From positions 131,997,171 to 132,061,170 of the forward strand of contig CM067442.1 of the NCBI GenBank assembly GCA_034508935.3: a DNA stretch of 64,000 nucleotides. The letters run 5' to 3'. Every line of letters starts with the position of its first letter. The first letter of the stretch is position 1. This DNA comes from Berghia stephanieae (taxonomy: Eukaryota > Mollusca > Gastropoda > Nudibranchia > Aeolidiidae). This document shows positions 12,261 to 23,819 of this stretch, one piece after another. Below the pieces are notes generated by a model. The model did not search any database, was not told the origin of the DNA, and saw nothing but the letters and a program-made list of their open reading frames with translations. The position numbers and the translations under genes were made by a program.

Positions 12261-13220
12261 CTGGTACTGAATTTAAAATGTCACTTACAATAGTCCGTGA
12301 AATCAACGATTTGTTCCATCAAATTTCCATCTCTAATTCCCTCTTAGAATCAACAGCACTTCCCGTTTCACATAGATTATGATCAATAATTGATATCCTA
12401 CGATGCATTTTCACTAAGATTAAAATTATGCGAAATAGATCTAATGGTTAAATCAGAACATTCCAATGATCATTGGTATTGTTATTGTCTGCATCGTTTT
12501 TCTTGAGGATTTTGTTGAATACAGGGTATTATAAGCAGTACAAAATTATGATGTCATTACTTTTTGAGACAACCATTTTTTTTAGGTTTTTTTTTTTTTT
12601 TGGTATGTGTGTTTGTTTTTTGTTGTTTTTGGTATGTGTTTTTTTTTTCAAACGATCTTTATTTACTCATAAGAGTAAATCAACACATACCTTTTTTGAG
12701 TTTATAAGACCATTCTCATTATTTCAATTGACTTAGAACAGCCTATGATAGCTTAGTAGGTAGAATACTTACCCTATATGCAACGGTACCAGTATTCTGC
12801 TGTGCTCTGGAAAAAGACATATTTAGACATTTCGCATAAATTAATTCACACAAGCGTATTCAACTCAGTTAATTATATTTAAATGTAACTCATTATTTCA
12901 GATGTGAAATATTTTTACGATGTTACATGTGTGGGGAGTATGTACATCATTTTACTCGTTCTGACTGATAGCATTGAGTTGAGGAAACTTAATTACATAC
13001 TTCAGATTTTAATTTTAGCTTTAAAACTAACATTCTGATTCTAATATTACTAGTATAGTAATACTATCAATCTAAAAAAAAAAAACGTCACTGTTCCTAT
13101 TAAGACAGGCAGCATTTATGAGTAAATATGGGCTGGATTGAAACCTGCCTTCCTACTTTACATATAAAAAGTGAAGAAAATACATTGAGATAAAGTAGTT
13201 GCCATTGTTCCATTGTGTTA
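12261..13220. other. Intergenic, nothing supported
   Basis: It is AT-rich with T tracts near 12590. A weak tRNA-like stretch (GATAGCTTAGTAGGTAGA) lies near 12750, but I see no B box behind it. Confidence 0.35.
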
Positions 13221-13222
13221 TA

Positions 13223-14478
13223 CAGTGCAGTCTCTCTATTACGAAACTTTTAGGACCAAATAAAAATGTCATTATAAAGTTGTTGATATTGTGGAACAGT
13301 CAATTATGGCGGGAGGGTAGGAGTGGGGGCTAAAGTTCTTGACTATGGCCATCTGTTTCCAGCCATCTACAGTGTCTATATCGCTTCCTGAAATGACAGA
13401 GCCAGCCATTGTTTGTTTGAAAACTCTTTTCTCCTAGCTCATCTACAATTATCTTTCCCTGGTCTGTCATGTTTCCACAACGTCGTTGGTGTGTTGATCT
13501 TTCGACTCTGCTTGGTCTATGTTAACTCAACTCAGCTGCATCAACATCACATTCAACGGCAGTCGACGCTTTTTTTCCCCTTCTTTGATTTAAACCTATG
13601 CTTTTTCGATTTTCTCAGGGCTCTTGATTATCAATTTATTACTGTCAACCGGGGTTACTTAAGCCACTTAGTAGAATAAAAAAGGTTGCTTTTTAAAAAG
13701 TTAAATTCATGTGTGCTTTATTAGATCTATTGGGTTCTAAATATTTAAAAGATAAAAGCTACATGTAATTTATCTTTTGAAATAAGCAATCTTGTTTTCA
13801 GTAAGTGGCCTAAGTAGCCCCAGTTGACAGTATATATGGAATTCTGAGGCCTGTTCTGTAGGTGAGGCAAAGCTAGCTAAGGTGGCACAAGTGTGTAGAC
13901 CATGCCGAATGTATTTTAGCCAGCGATTTTCTCTTTAACTCTGTAGAAGTGGGAGTGGACATTGTACATTGTGATTCATTCTTGTATTTATGTGCGTGAT
14001 CAGCCATCAGAGATTATGATAGGGTTGATAGCGCCAGATCTCATAACCGAGGTGTTCGTTATTCAGGAGCTCGCTGGCTTCACAGCAGTCAACCGGTTAG
14101 GGAATGTCAAATGCCAAATGCCAGCTAAGCTAGCTTTTTTTTGTTTTGCTTTGCCCCACCTAAGGAACTTGCTAATGTCAACATTCAAGGGGCTGAGGTG
14201 GATATTATTGGTTGTCCAATCAAGAATTTTCATTGTCTGCGGGTGAGATATTTGCATTGGTTGGAAAGCAAGCATTTTCATTGGACCATAAATTTCACTT
14301 TGACTGTCGATTTGGAGATGGAAATGACCATGTCAACGTCACTATTATATATAGGGTTTTTACTAAAACGCATGTTGGTATGGTAAGCTTTTTTATTACT
14401 TATGATATGCAGGAAAAAAATTGAGTCTTGGACTCCATGTAGCTGCAGAGAGGATACCGTTATAAGTGGGGTGCACTG
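13223..14478 (+). mobile_element. Non-autonomous Tc1/mariner-pogo-like element, about 1.26 kb
   Basis: It starts CAGTGCAGTCTCTCTATTAC and ends GTTATAAGTGGGGTGCACTG, with TA on each side. The inverted repeat is imperfect. TA duplications and CAGTG ends are known for pogo/Tigger relatives. No transposase reading frame is left. Another short element is nested at 13642-13830. Confidence 0.55.
13642..13830 (+). mobile_element. Nested TA-flanked MITE, 189 bp
   Basis: The ends are CTGTCAACCGGGGTTACTTA and TAGCCCCAGTTGACAG with TA on both sides. The inverted repeat extends about 30 bp (also CCACTTA against TAAGTGG). A diverged relative lies at 45590-45750, next to another TA element. Confidence 0.75.
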
Positions 14479-14479
14479 T

Positions 14480-15030
14480 AATTTGTTATCTACTATAATC
14501 CTAACGTGCCTAGGACAGCCAACCCAAATAAAAAGAAGTGGTTTCTGTTACTGTTGAAACCTGTATTATCTACGTACATTATAATAGATGATTTATTTTT
14601 CAACTTTATGATTCATAAAGTTTTCATATCAACGTTACATTACAGTTATACTTCTATATTTCAAAGCTTTCAGTGAAGTACAAAAAAAAAAACTTAAGTA
14701 CAAGATGATATTGATACACCATTATACTCAATTGTTACAGACATTATGTTATAATTATAATGCTTAACTATATCATAATGCTTTCAATTTCATTTGTTAG
14801 AACATTATTTCAATGTAAAAAGGCATTGTGGCTGTTCAACAATGGTCTAAAACTTTTGTTGACAGGACTGTGTCAATGTTATACACTCTTGTTAAAAATG
14901 ATGAAATATTTTAAATATCAATAAAATACCATGATTAAAAAAAAATAAATGTTATTGTCTGCTTTTTTTGTTGTTGTTTTTCTTCTTTTCAAAATGTGTT
15001 CAGTGGCGGTAAGTCACAGTACAGTAACTG
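14480..15030. other. Intergenic, nothing recognised
   Basis: AT-rich DNA between the pogo-like element and the next family E copy. No coding or repeat signal is seen. Confidence 0.4.
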
Positions 15031-15035
15031 GGTGG

Positions 15036-15541
15036 AATTCCTGACCTCCCATAGTGGGCAGGGAGGTACATACTGCATCTTCTATCCCCTTATAATCTGT
15101 TTTCCAACATGCTTTCTGTCTTTGTCTTGGAATGAGATTACTTGGTTTTTGTCCTGACTGGGAGGGAAACGGTCAAATATATAGTTATTGTTTTCGGAGA
15201 TGGATATTTTTTTCCTTGTAAATCATCTCTCTGTTATGTATTATTATATTTGTTATTTTAAATGTACAATGTAAGCATTTGAGTGTGTTCCTCTTTGTTG
15301 GATTTTGTGCTTGTGTCTGGATGAGACTTATAGGTGATCTCAAACTAAGTACATTGGTGGTATGCTCTTGGAATCTACATCTGATCCCTATTTGTTCCCA
15401 GTTCCCCTGTCTTCTTTTTCTTGGTTGCTTTAATTGTAATTCTAGAACTTTTTACTATCCCATTTTCTTCCTATTTACTGGCGCTGATATAACCTAAATG
15501 TGTTGCAAGGGCCGTAAAACCCTTAAAAACAAAACAAACAG
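15036..15541 (+). mobile_element. Family E repeat, copy 3
   Basis: Full-length layout from GACCTCCCATAGTGGGCAGG to GTAAAACCCTTAAAAACAAA. It lies about 125 bp before copy 4 in the same orientation. Confidence 0.75.
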
Positions 15542-15666
15542 TACAGTAACATTTCTGAAAAGGAGTGAATTGTTCTTTTTATTTTTTTTTTACTAATGAG
15601 TTAGGGATTCTGAAGAATGATTGGGTCATCTGTCGTCTGGTCGGTTTGCAAGTTGAGTTTTCTGCG

Positions 15667-16196
15667 TGGGGTTCCTGACCTCCCATTAGGGGAGAGGGAG
15701 GCACTTACTGTGTCTTCTATCATCCTATGTATTTGTTTTCCAACATGCTTTCTGTCTTTGCCTTGGAATGAGATTACAATAACATACTTGATTTTGTCCT
15801 GGGCCGGATACCCTGACTAGGAGGGAAACAGTGAAATGTATAGTTACGAGTTTTGGGAGATGATATTTTTGTCTTATAAATCATCTCTCTGTTATGCACT
15901 ATGTTATTTTTGGTTTACATATGATTTGTAAATAGTTGAGCGTGTTCCTCTTAGTGGAGACCTGTGCTTGTGTCAGGATGAGACATTTAGGTGATCTCAA
16001 ACCAAGTACAATGATGGTGTGCTCTTGGAATCTCCATCTTGTCCCTATTTGAGCCACTCCCCTTTGTCTTATCTTTTCTTGGGTACTTTAATTATAATTC
16101 TAGAATTTTGACTACCCCATTTTCTTCCTTTTTACTGGAGCTGATATGACCTAAATCTGTCGCAAGCATCATAAAACTTTTAAAAACAAAAAACAA
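15667..16196 (+). mobile_element. Family E repeat, copy 4
   Basis: It runs from TTCCTGACCTCCCATTAGGG to a tail with GAGCTGATATGACCTAAAT and AAAACTTTTAAAAACAAA. It is more diverged than copy 3, so the two are probably separate insertions and not a recent tandem duplicate. Confidence 0.72.
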
Positions 16197-16454
16197 CGAG
16201 TCCTCAACAATAAAAAAATGTACTTAAAATAATTACTAGATTTTTAACGGCATTCAAAATAAAATAATCAGACTTCAGTGGCCGTCCTATTCAAAGAGAG
16301 GCGCCAAAGAGGTAGAGGACACACAGTACACTTTACCGCACATTTACAACTATGATGAAAATAACAAAATCATGTATGTGCCCCTTCCCCTCCCCAAAAC
16401 CCTTCTTATTTCAATTATAAAACAGAACTATTTTCGTCCGAGGGTTGCACCAAA

Positions 16455-16520
16455 TTTACTCGTGTTCTGCTGTAACCAAGAGAGGGACCAAGATCGATCC
16501 TGGGTGTAGTCGAGATTTTT
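16455..16520 (+). mobile_element. Family B SINE fragment
   Basis: It keeps only GGGACCAAGATCGATCCTGG and GTGTAGTCGAGATTTTTTCTG, the region of the B box and the start of the body. Confidence 0.5.
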
Positions 16521-16524
16521 TCTG

Positions 16525-16614
16525 ATGATAACAATAACAATAATAATAAAAACAATAAAAAAAAAAATAGTAATAATTATTATTATTATTAAAATAATAA
16601 TAGTTAATAATAGT

Positions 16615-16686
<72 letters not shown>

Positions 16687-16710
16687 TATATTATTATTAT
16701 TATTATTGCC
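16525..16710 (+). repeat. AAT microsatellite
   Basis: Mostly AAT units with short ATT runs at both sides. It can form local hairpins. It marks the left edge of the duplicated block around CRCP. Confidence 0.9.
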
Positions 16711-16904
16711 TCATCAGGGGTGAGAATGACTGGATACAAAAAAGGAGGAAATATTTCAGCGAGTAGATCAAGATCCATCCATGCAACGATAACCTATAAA
16801 TTTGAATTTCATTAAAATTTACTGAGATGCAATCCAAAATAATGTGTCTCGCAGCAATTCCTGGCACCACTTGTAGGAATTTCAAAAGGTGAAAGTGTAA
16901 TTAC

Positions 16905-17105
16905 AACATAATGTGGTTGTAGTAATAGCGGTGGTAGGGATGATGATAGTTGTAGTTGTTGAGGTTCTGGGCGGATGATGTGATGGTAGTTGTGGTAGGA
17001 TTGATATGGTATCGGTTGTAGGGATGATGATGTGGTGGTGGTTGTAGTTGTATTGTTGGTCGGGATGAGGATTTGGTGGTGGTTGTAGTAGTGGTGGTAG
17101 GGAGT
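16905..17105 (+). repeat. GTG/GTA minisatellite, block 1
   Basis: Degenerate units of about 33 bp built on GTAGTGGTGGTAGGGATGAT and TGTGGTGGTGGTT. Threonine/histidine frames on the minus strand are a by-product of the repeat. Confidence 0.85.
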
Positions 17106-17281
17106 GACGTCAACTTCTTTCTATCTATACGCAAATACGTGCACATACCCCTGATAAATGATAAATTTTTGGCCCAAAGGCTAGAAAGTATTTGTTGTTA
17201 CTTTACAAAACACACTACAATACCTGCAACCTAGTGGTTATGCAGTTCATAAATTAGATTCATGAACATAACATGAAGACA

Positions 17282-17333
17282 GAAGGGGGGTTGAGAGAGA
17301 AATGTGGGTAAGGGAGAGAGACTGAGACAGAGA

Positions 17334-17367
<34 letters not shown>
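17282..17367 (+). repeat. GA-rich tract
   Basis: GA dinucleotides, pure from about 17338 to 17366. A much longer counterpart is at 20300-20605 in the right copy of the duplicated block. Confidence 0.85.
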
Positions 17368-17368
<1 letters not shown>

Positions 17369-17604
17369 ATGAATTGATTTTCCATTTTTCTTTTCCAATC
17401 CCTACCCAACATCTATTCATCCAAAGACATCACAAGCATTGTGTCACTTTTGTTGACATATGATGCCACCCTGGCTGACGCCATAAAAATGCGAGTGTCA
17501 CCAAAATTTATGCAATGAGCACAGGTGTCAAAATTTGACACAAGACATGATTTTTTCATCGATCTAACGTGGAGCCACTGATTGCTTTTTATAGAAAAAT
17601 TAAA

Positions 17605-17692
17605 TTTTGACACTGCAAAAAACAGCGGAACATTTCAAAGAAAATCCCAAAATCCTGAAATTCTGCGGAAGTTTATCATCACTGGATGATGT
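17605..17692 (+). repeat. Dispersed repeat shared with 43683-43767
   Basis: TTTGACACTGCAAAA, AACAGCGGAACATTTCAAAG and TTTATCATCACTG occur here and, in reverse complement and the same order, at 43683-43767. The two copies are about 85 bp and close to 90 percent alike by eye. Confidence 0.75.
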
Positions 17693-17694
17693 GG

Positions 17695-17935
17695 TGGCAG
17701 TTGCAGTAGTGGTGGTGGTAGTTGTAGTAGTGGTGGTAGGGATGATGATGTGGTGGTGGTTGTAGTTGTAGTAGTGGTAGGGACGATGATGTGGTGGTGG
17801 TTGTAGTAGAAGTGGTGATAGGAATGATGATTTGGTGGTTGTTGTAGTGGTGGTTGTAGGGATGATGATGTGGTGGTGGTTTTAGTACCGGTGGTGGTAG
17901 GGATTTTGATGTAGTGGTTGTGATGAGTCTTTTTA
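17695..17935 (+). repeat. GTG/GTA minisatellite, block 2
   Basis: Same degenerate 33-bp unit as block 1. It ends about 350 bp from the CRCP stop codon, on the 3' side of the gene. Confidence 0.85.
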
Positions 17936-18211
17936 AACGGCAGACTTGTCATGGTGATGGGAGGAGATAAATCACCAATTAGGCGGAAATAGGCCTTAGG
18001 CGGAAGATTCTCAGCCCTGCTCATGTACAGGACACCTGAACCCTCGTGGACAACAAAGATTTGCTACGTAATGCTCAAATTTATTTGTCAATTTAAACTC
18101 TTGTTTATAAATAAAAATTGAGCATTTTTACATTCAGTTATCATGATTGTAAGGAAAATACAAACAATTTAACACCACAATAAGATTAGGATGAGAATAC
18201 TTTACATGACA

Positions 18212-18217
18212 CTTTAT
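18212..18217 (-). other. Poly(A) signal of CRCP
   Basis: AATAAA on the minus strand, about 70 bases after the CRCP stop codon. Confidence 0.6.
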
Positions 18218-18283
18218 TAAAAGTTGAAGTGAATATAGCAATAATAAAATAACATATCAAAAGAATAACCCTAAACTGCTTTC

Positions 18284-18718
18284 TCAGGATTCCTCTTCAT
18301 CTTCTTCCACCATATTCACTTGCTGCTCTTCATTGTCCTCTGTTTCTGGAACAGGCAGATGCCTCCCTATTATTTCTAAAAGTTTTTCTACTTCTGATTC
18401 TGACAATCGCTCCTCACTCTCCTCCACAATTAACTGAATTTCAACAGCAGACGTAGGACACAGATTAATCAGTTGAAGTTTCTCTGCAGGTAAAAGGTTA
18501 AACGGCTGCAATTCTTTCATGATAGTTTTTATTCCGTCCTCTGTGAGATTCACACATGGCCAGTTTTCAAGGCATTTGATTGTTTCATAAGTTATTGTCG
18601 CTAAATTGGTTTGAAATTTATTGGGCTTTTTCTGCCCTTTACCAGCTTGAATATCCTGAAGCAAACCAAGCACCTCAAAATTGCTTATCATGGAGGGTTT
18701 TTCACTCTTCAGTTCCAT
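18284..18718 (-). CDS. CRCP: RNA polymerase III subunit RPC9 (CRCP), single exon
   Basis: A 144-residue protein like human CRCP/RPC9 (about 148 residues), which pairs with RPC8 to form the stalk of RNA polymerase III and acts in initiation. Known family blocks are present in order: MISNFEVLGLLQDI (residues about 10-23), NLATITYETIKCL, PAEKLQLINLCPTSAVEIQL and VEESEERLSESEVEKLL. An acidic C-terminal tail follows (VEEDEEES). The start at 18718 is chosen because MELKSEKP lines up with the human N-terminus. The frame stays open 38 codons further up, but that part has no counterpart. The coding region has no introns, unlike vertebrate genes. A poly(A) signal is close, but I see no A tail or target duplication to prove a retrocopy. 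It looks intact. Confidence 0.9.
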   Translation of the reverse strand: MELKSEKPSMISNFEVLGLLQDIQAGKGQKKPNKFQTNLATITYETIKCLENWPCVNLTEDGIKTIMKELQPFNLLPAEKLQLINLCPTSAVEIQLIVEESEERLSESEVEKLLEIIGRHLPVPETEDNEEQQVNMVEEDEEES

Positions 18719-18954
18719 TTCAAACTTTTCTTTAAAAAATACAGAAATTGAAATAATCCTGAATTTGTGATTACTCAAGATGTCGCTCCGATGCAAACCG
18801 TCCAGCAGCAAACACATAAGACCAGACCACAACCACCACTATAAATAAAACCTGAAATATAGAATTTGAATTGAATTAGTTGAAAGTCAAGTCTAAACAA
18901 TTATTTTAAGTCCCAATAGATATATTGGTAGTTTTTTTCTCTTTTCAAAAAAAA

Positions 18955-19010
18955 TATTTTCTGACCCCTCTGGTCGCCTAACAGTGATTGGAAAGATGGT
19001 TCTAAGTTAA
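18955..19010 (+). mobile_element. Family B SINE fragment
   Basis: Only TTCTGACCCC...CGCCTAACAGTGATT of the body remains, as seen also at 38028-38056. Confidence 0.4.
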
Positions 19011-19224
19011 ATATTGACATCATAAAACTAGACGACAATCACAAAAAGAAAGTTAACTGGTCACAAAAAAGGGGGAAATTTTTCATCGTGAAGATCATGA
19101 CCCATCCATGCGACCATAACCTATAAATTTGAATTTCACTAAAATTCAAAGAGATGCTATCCAAATTTTGTCTCGCAGTTTAAAGTCTTACACGACTCAG
19201 TGGATTTCAAAAGTTGAAAGTGCA

Positions 19225-19825
19225 ATTACAACATTTGGTGGTTGTAGTAGGGATGATGATGTAGTGGTGATTGTAGTAGAAGTGGTGGTAGGGATGATGT
19301 CGTAGTGATTGTAGTAGTAGTGGTCGTCGTATGGATGATTGTGTGGTGGTGCTTGTCTTGTAGAGCTGTGTTAGGAATAACGATGTGGTGGTAGTTGTAG
19401 TAGTAGTGGTGGTAGGGATGATGTGGTGGTTGGAGTAGTGGTAGTAGGGTTGATGATGTGGTGGTGGTTGTCGTGGTAGTTTTGGTAGGAATGATGGTGC
19501 GGTGGTGGTTGTAGTAGGAGTGGTGGTAGGGATGATGTGGTAGTGGTGGTGGGGATGATGATGTGGTGGTGATTGTAGTAGTAGTGGTCTTAGAGATGAT
19601 GATGTGATGGTGGTTGTAGTAGTAGTGGTCTTAGAGATGATTGTGTGGTGGTGGTTGTAGTATTAGTTGTGGTAGGAATGATGAGTGGTGGTAGCTGTAG
19701 TAGTAGTAGTGGTGGGAGGGATGATGTGGTGTTATTTGTAGTAGTAGTGGTGGTAGGGATGATGATGTGGTGGTGGTTGTAATAGTAGTGGTGGTAGAGA
19801 TGATGTAGTGGTTTTGGTGAGTGTT
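19225..19825 (+). repeat. GTG/GTA minisatellite, block 3
   Basis: About 18 degenerate units of the same 33-bp design as blocks 1 and 2. Internal phases shift often, so slippage is likely. Confidence 0.85.
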
Positions 19826-20302
19826 TTTTATTCAGTGATGATAATAGCATTTTGTCAAAAAGGAGGAAAATGTCTCCGTCTATCAATCAAACGCAAGCAA
19901 AGTGTAAAAATAATAGGAACATAGTTTTGTATTAGTATGTAATGTATTACTATTACTAGTTATAAATCCATTCTTTATCATTAGACATAAATTTACTTTT
20001 TGTAAGCATTTATCATTTAATGAATTGTCCTTTCCGCATGTTGAAGGACTACAATGTTATTCAAATAAAAGGCCATAAAGTTTTGTTTTATCTTGATTTT
20101 TACTTTATAAATAAGCTACAATATCTTTGTTCCCGAAACCTAGTGTTATTCAGGTTATAAATACAACCCAAGAATCTCTCAAATTTAAAGCCATAGTCCA
20201 AAGTTAAAAAGAAAGAAGAGTAAACTAAGCCAATCACCATTGCTTTATTCTAATATATTATCTCTGTATAACCAGATGATTTAATGGATGGTTGCGAAAG
20301 AA

Positions 20303-20304
20303 AA

Positions 20305-20368
<64 letters not shown>

Positions 20369-20468
20369 AGAGAGAGGTGAGAGAGAGAGAGAGAGAGAGA
20401 GAGAAGGGGCGGGGGGGGGGGGGACTTCTCTAACAGAATAATTTATGTATTGATATTTAACTCTTAAA

Positions 20469-20539
<71 letters not shown>

Positions 20540-20544
20540 GAGAG

Positions 20545-20605
<61 letters not shown>
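20303..20605 (+). repeat. Long GA microsatellite in two parts with a G tract
   Basis: GA runs at 20306-20404 and 20475-20604, parted by a run of 13 G near 20412 and about 45 bp of unique sequence. Serine/leucine frames on the minus strand are artefacts. Confidence 0.92.
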
Positions 20606-20607
<2 letters not shown>

Positions 20608-21085
20608 AAAAGGCAATAGGTACCTATGACAGAGAAAAGAAATCCAGACCCATTCATTTGTCCTTCCCCTTCAACCACGAACTTGTCTGGCCCGGCGTCA
20701 TAAAAACTGGACCGTCACCAAATTTCACGAGACTGAGCACAGGTGTAATCTAATACTATTTTCAACATGAAAATATTATAACAGGGCCCGGAACAGAACG
20801 GTAGTTCGGTTGTGTTAGTCAAAGAGAGAATGAGAAGACAAGAGAGCAAGAGAAGATGAGCAAGTGCAAGATTCAACATGATTTTTAGGACGACCCAGTT
20901 CAGTCAGTTATTCCAGCTAACGCCGTCTTTTCAAACTTACAAAATTGATAATGTATGAAACTGTTTTCTTTTCAAATACAGGCATGATGAAGCGTCACAG
21001 TTTCAATGTGTAATAGTCGTTGAATAAGACAACATTTCAGAATTTGACAGTGATCACTGGTACTGGTACATTTCACAAGGGCTGT

Positions 21086-21200
21086 CATTATTCCCAGACG
21101 CCTGTCTGGGGATAATAAAAATTCGTTATCCCCAGACAGGTGTCTGGGGATAACCAATTTTTGTTATCCCCAGACACCTGTCTGAGGATACTATCCCCAG
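21086..21200 (+). repeat. Palindrome cluster, left
   Basis: Three palindromes in a row. Each is built on TATCCCCAGACA followed by its reverse complement TGTCTGGGGATA and spaced by AAAAATTCG-like linkers. A fourth half-site, TATCCCCAGATGCA, follows. The cluster at 25840-25935 matches it in reverse complement. Confidence 0.88.
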
Positions 21201-23816
21201 ATGCAGAAAAGTGAGTGGAGCAGGCACTTATGTTGGTAACAACAAGATATGAAGTGAATAGAAAAGTGCCAGAAGACAATAGAGAATAAAAATTTTTTTC
21301 GCGGCGGTGGTGGGGTTTGAACCTGCGACCTTATTGGTACGACAACTCCGCCTGGCAGGTGAGAGCGTGGATCTACCGTGTGAGCTATCCACGAACACAA
21401 AAATATTCGTTTCAAACTCAAAGTCATTACTAGATCCCTCTCTCATCCACTTCTTGAGACCGCCGATTCGTTCGTACACCACCATCGCGAATAATTTTGA
21501 CCAGCAGTTAAGCTTAATAGCCAATATTCTCAACACAAACATATAACATAGAAACGATTGAGACATTGAGTATGCTCCGGTGTATGGGGTGAATTTTTAA
21601 TTCAGAAAAGTGAGTGGAGCAGGCACTTATGTTGGTAACAACAAGATATGAAGTGAATAGAAAAGTGCCAGAAGACAATAGAGAATAAAATTTTTTTTCG
21701 CGGCGGTGGTGGGGTTTGAACCTGCGACCTTATTGGTACGACAACTCCGCCTGGCAGGTGAGAGCGTGGGTCTACCGTGTGAGCTATCCACGAACAAAAA
21801 TATTCGTTTCAAACTCAAAGTCATTACTAGATCCCTCTCTCACCCACTTCTTGAGACCGCCGATTCGTTCGTACACCACCATCGCGAATAATTTTGACCA
21901 GCAGTTAAGCTTAATAGCCAATATTCTCAACACAAACATATAACATAGAAACGATTGAGACATTGAGTATGCTCCGGTGTATGGGGTGAATTTTTAATTC
22001 AGAAAAGTGAGTGGAGCAGGCACTTATGTTGGTAACAACAAGATATGAAGTGAATAGAAAAGTGCCAGAAGACAATAGAGAATAAAAATTTTTTTCGCGG
22101 CGGTGGTGGGGTTTGAACCTGCGACCTTATTGGTACGACAACTCCGCCTGGCAGGTGAGAGCGTGGATCTACCGTGTGAGCTATCCACGAACACAAAAAT
22201 ATCGTTTCAAACTCAAAGTCATTACTAGATCCCTCTCTCACCCACTTCTTGAGACCGCCGATTCGTTCGTACACCACCATCGCGAATAATTTTGACCAGC
22301 AGTTAAGCTTAATAGCCAATATTCTCAACACAAACATATAACATAGAAACGATTGAGACATTGAGTATGCTCCGGTGTATGGGGTGAATTTTTAATTCAG
22401 AAAAGTGAGTGGAGCAGGCACTTATGTTGGTAACAACAAGATATGAAGTGAATAGAAAAGTGCCAGAAGACAATAGAGAATAAAAATTTTTTTCGCGGCG
22501 GTGGTGGGGTTTGAACCTGCGACCTTATTGGTACGACAACTCCGCCTGGCAGGTGAGAGCGTGGATCTACCGTGTGAGCTATCCACGAACACAAAAATAT
22601 TCGTTTCAAACTCAAAGTCATTACTAGATCCCTCTCTCACCCACTTCTTGAGACCGCCGATTCGTTCGTACACCACCATCGCGAATAATTTTGACCAGCA
22701 GTTAAGCTTAATAGCCAATATTCTCAACACAAACATATAACATAGAAACGATTGAGACATTGAGTATGCTCCGGTGTATGGGGTGAATTTTTAATTCAGA
22801 AAAGTGAGTGGAGCAGGCACTTATGTTGGTAACAACAAGATATGAAGTGAATAGAAAAGTGCCAGAAGACAATAGAGAATAAAAATTTTTTTCGCGGCGG
22901 TGGTGGGGTTTGAACCTGCGACCTTATTGGTACGACAACTCCGCCTGGCAGGTGAGAGCGTGGATCTACCGTGTGAGCTATCCACGAACACAAAAGTATT
23001 CGTTTCAAACTCAAAGTCATTACTAGATCCCTCTCTCACCCACTTCTTGAGACCACCGATTCGTTCGTACACCACCATCGCGAATAATTTTGACCAGCAG
23101 TTAAGCTTAATAGCCAATATTCTCAACACAAACATATAACATAGAAACGATTGAGACATTGAGTATGCTCCGGTGTATGGGGTGAATTTTTAATTCAGAA
23201 AAGTGAGTGGAGCAGGCACTTATGTTGGTAACAACAAGATATGAAGTGAATAGAAAAGTGCCAGAAGACAATAGAGAATAAAAATTTTTTTCGCGGCGGT
23301 GGTGGGTTTGAACCTGCGACCTTATTGGTACGACAACTCCGCCTGGCAGGTGAGAGCGTGGATCTACCGTGTGAGCTATCCACGAACACAAAAGTATTCG
23401 TTTCAAACTCAAAGTCATTACTAGATCCCTCTCTCACCCACTTCTTGAGATCGCCGATTCGTTCGTACACCACCAATCGTTGTCTCAATCGTTTCTATGT
23501 TATATGTTTGTGTTGAGAATATTGGCTTAAGCTTAACTGCTGGTCAAAATTATTCGCGATGGTGGTGTACGAACGAATCGGCGGTCTCAAGAAGTGGGTG
23601 AGAGAGGGATCTAGTAATGACTTTGAGTTTGAAACGAATATTTTTGTGTTCGTGGATAGCTCACACGGTAGAACCACGCTCTCACCTGCCAGGCGGAGTT
23701 GTCGTACCAATAAGGTCGCAGGTTCAAACCCCACCACCGCCGCGAAAAAAATTTTTATTCTCTATTGTCTTCTGGCACTTTTCTATTCACTTCATATCTT
23801 GTTATCCCCAGATGCA
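21192..23816. repeat. SINE-based tandem array, 399-bp unit, five full and two partial units
   Basis: Units start at 21204, 21603, 22000, 22399, 22798 and 23197 and are nearly identical. Unit six breaks at about 23477 and is followed by an inverted partial unit (23477-23803). Each unit holds a tRNA-like SINE on the minus strand and about 200 bp of non-SINE sequence with a HindIII-like AAGCTTAATAGCC. The 14-bp sequence TATCCCCAGATGCA lies at both outer edges (21192-21205 and 23803-23816) in the same orientation. The many open frames here are repeat translations and not genes. Confidence 0.92.
21204..21395 (-). mobile_element. tRNA-like SINE inside the array (first unit)
   Basis: On the minus strand: GTGGATAGCTCACACGGTAG (A box), then GGTCGCAGGTTCAAACCCC (B box), a T-rich spacer, CTTCTGGCACTTTTC and a 3' part containing GTTGTTACCAAC. 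It repeats once per 399-bp unit. A lone tail copy lies at 35935-36045. Confidence 0.8.
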
Positions 23817-23819
23817 TGC

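Larger units (their letters stand above)
16716..17692 (+). repeat. Duplicated block, left copy
   Basis: Sequence from about 16716 to 16925 matches 19050-19245. Both carry GGAAATnTTTCAnCG, then ATCCATGC and ACCTATAAATTTGAATTTCA, and then pass into GTG-rich minisatellite. Further in, GA repeats and a stretch with GAGCACAGGTGT at 17519-17530 are matched near 20735. CRCP lies between the two copies. Confidence 0.7.
19050..20775 (+). repeat. Duplicated block, right copy
   Basis: The counterpart of 16716-17692. It is longer because its GTG minisatellite (19225-19825) and GA tracts (20300-20605) are expanded. Flanking unique parts are matched at both ends, which argues for duplication and against two chance repeats. 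Confidence 0.65.

Noticed and set aside
16901-19886. Threonine/histidine/proline-rich frames on the minus strand
   Set aside because: They are by-products of the GTG/GTA minisatellite and shift frame between units.
20457-20678. A serine/leucine repeat protein
   Set aside because: It is GA microsatellite read in frame.
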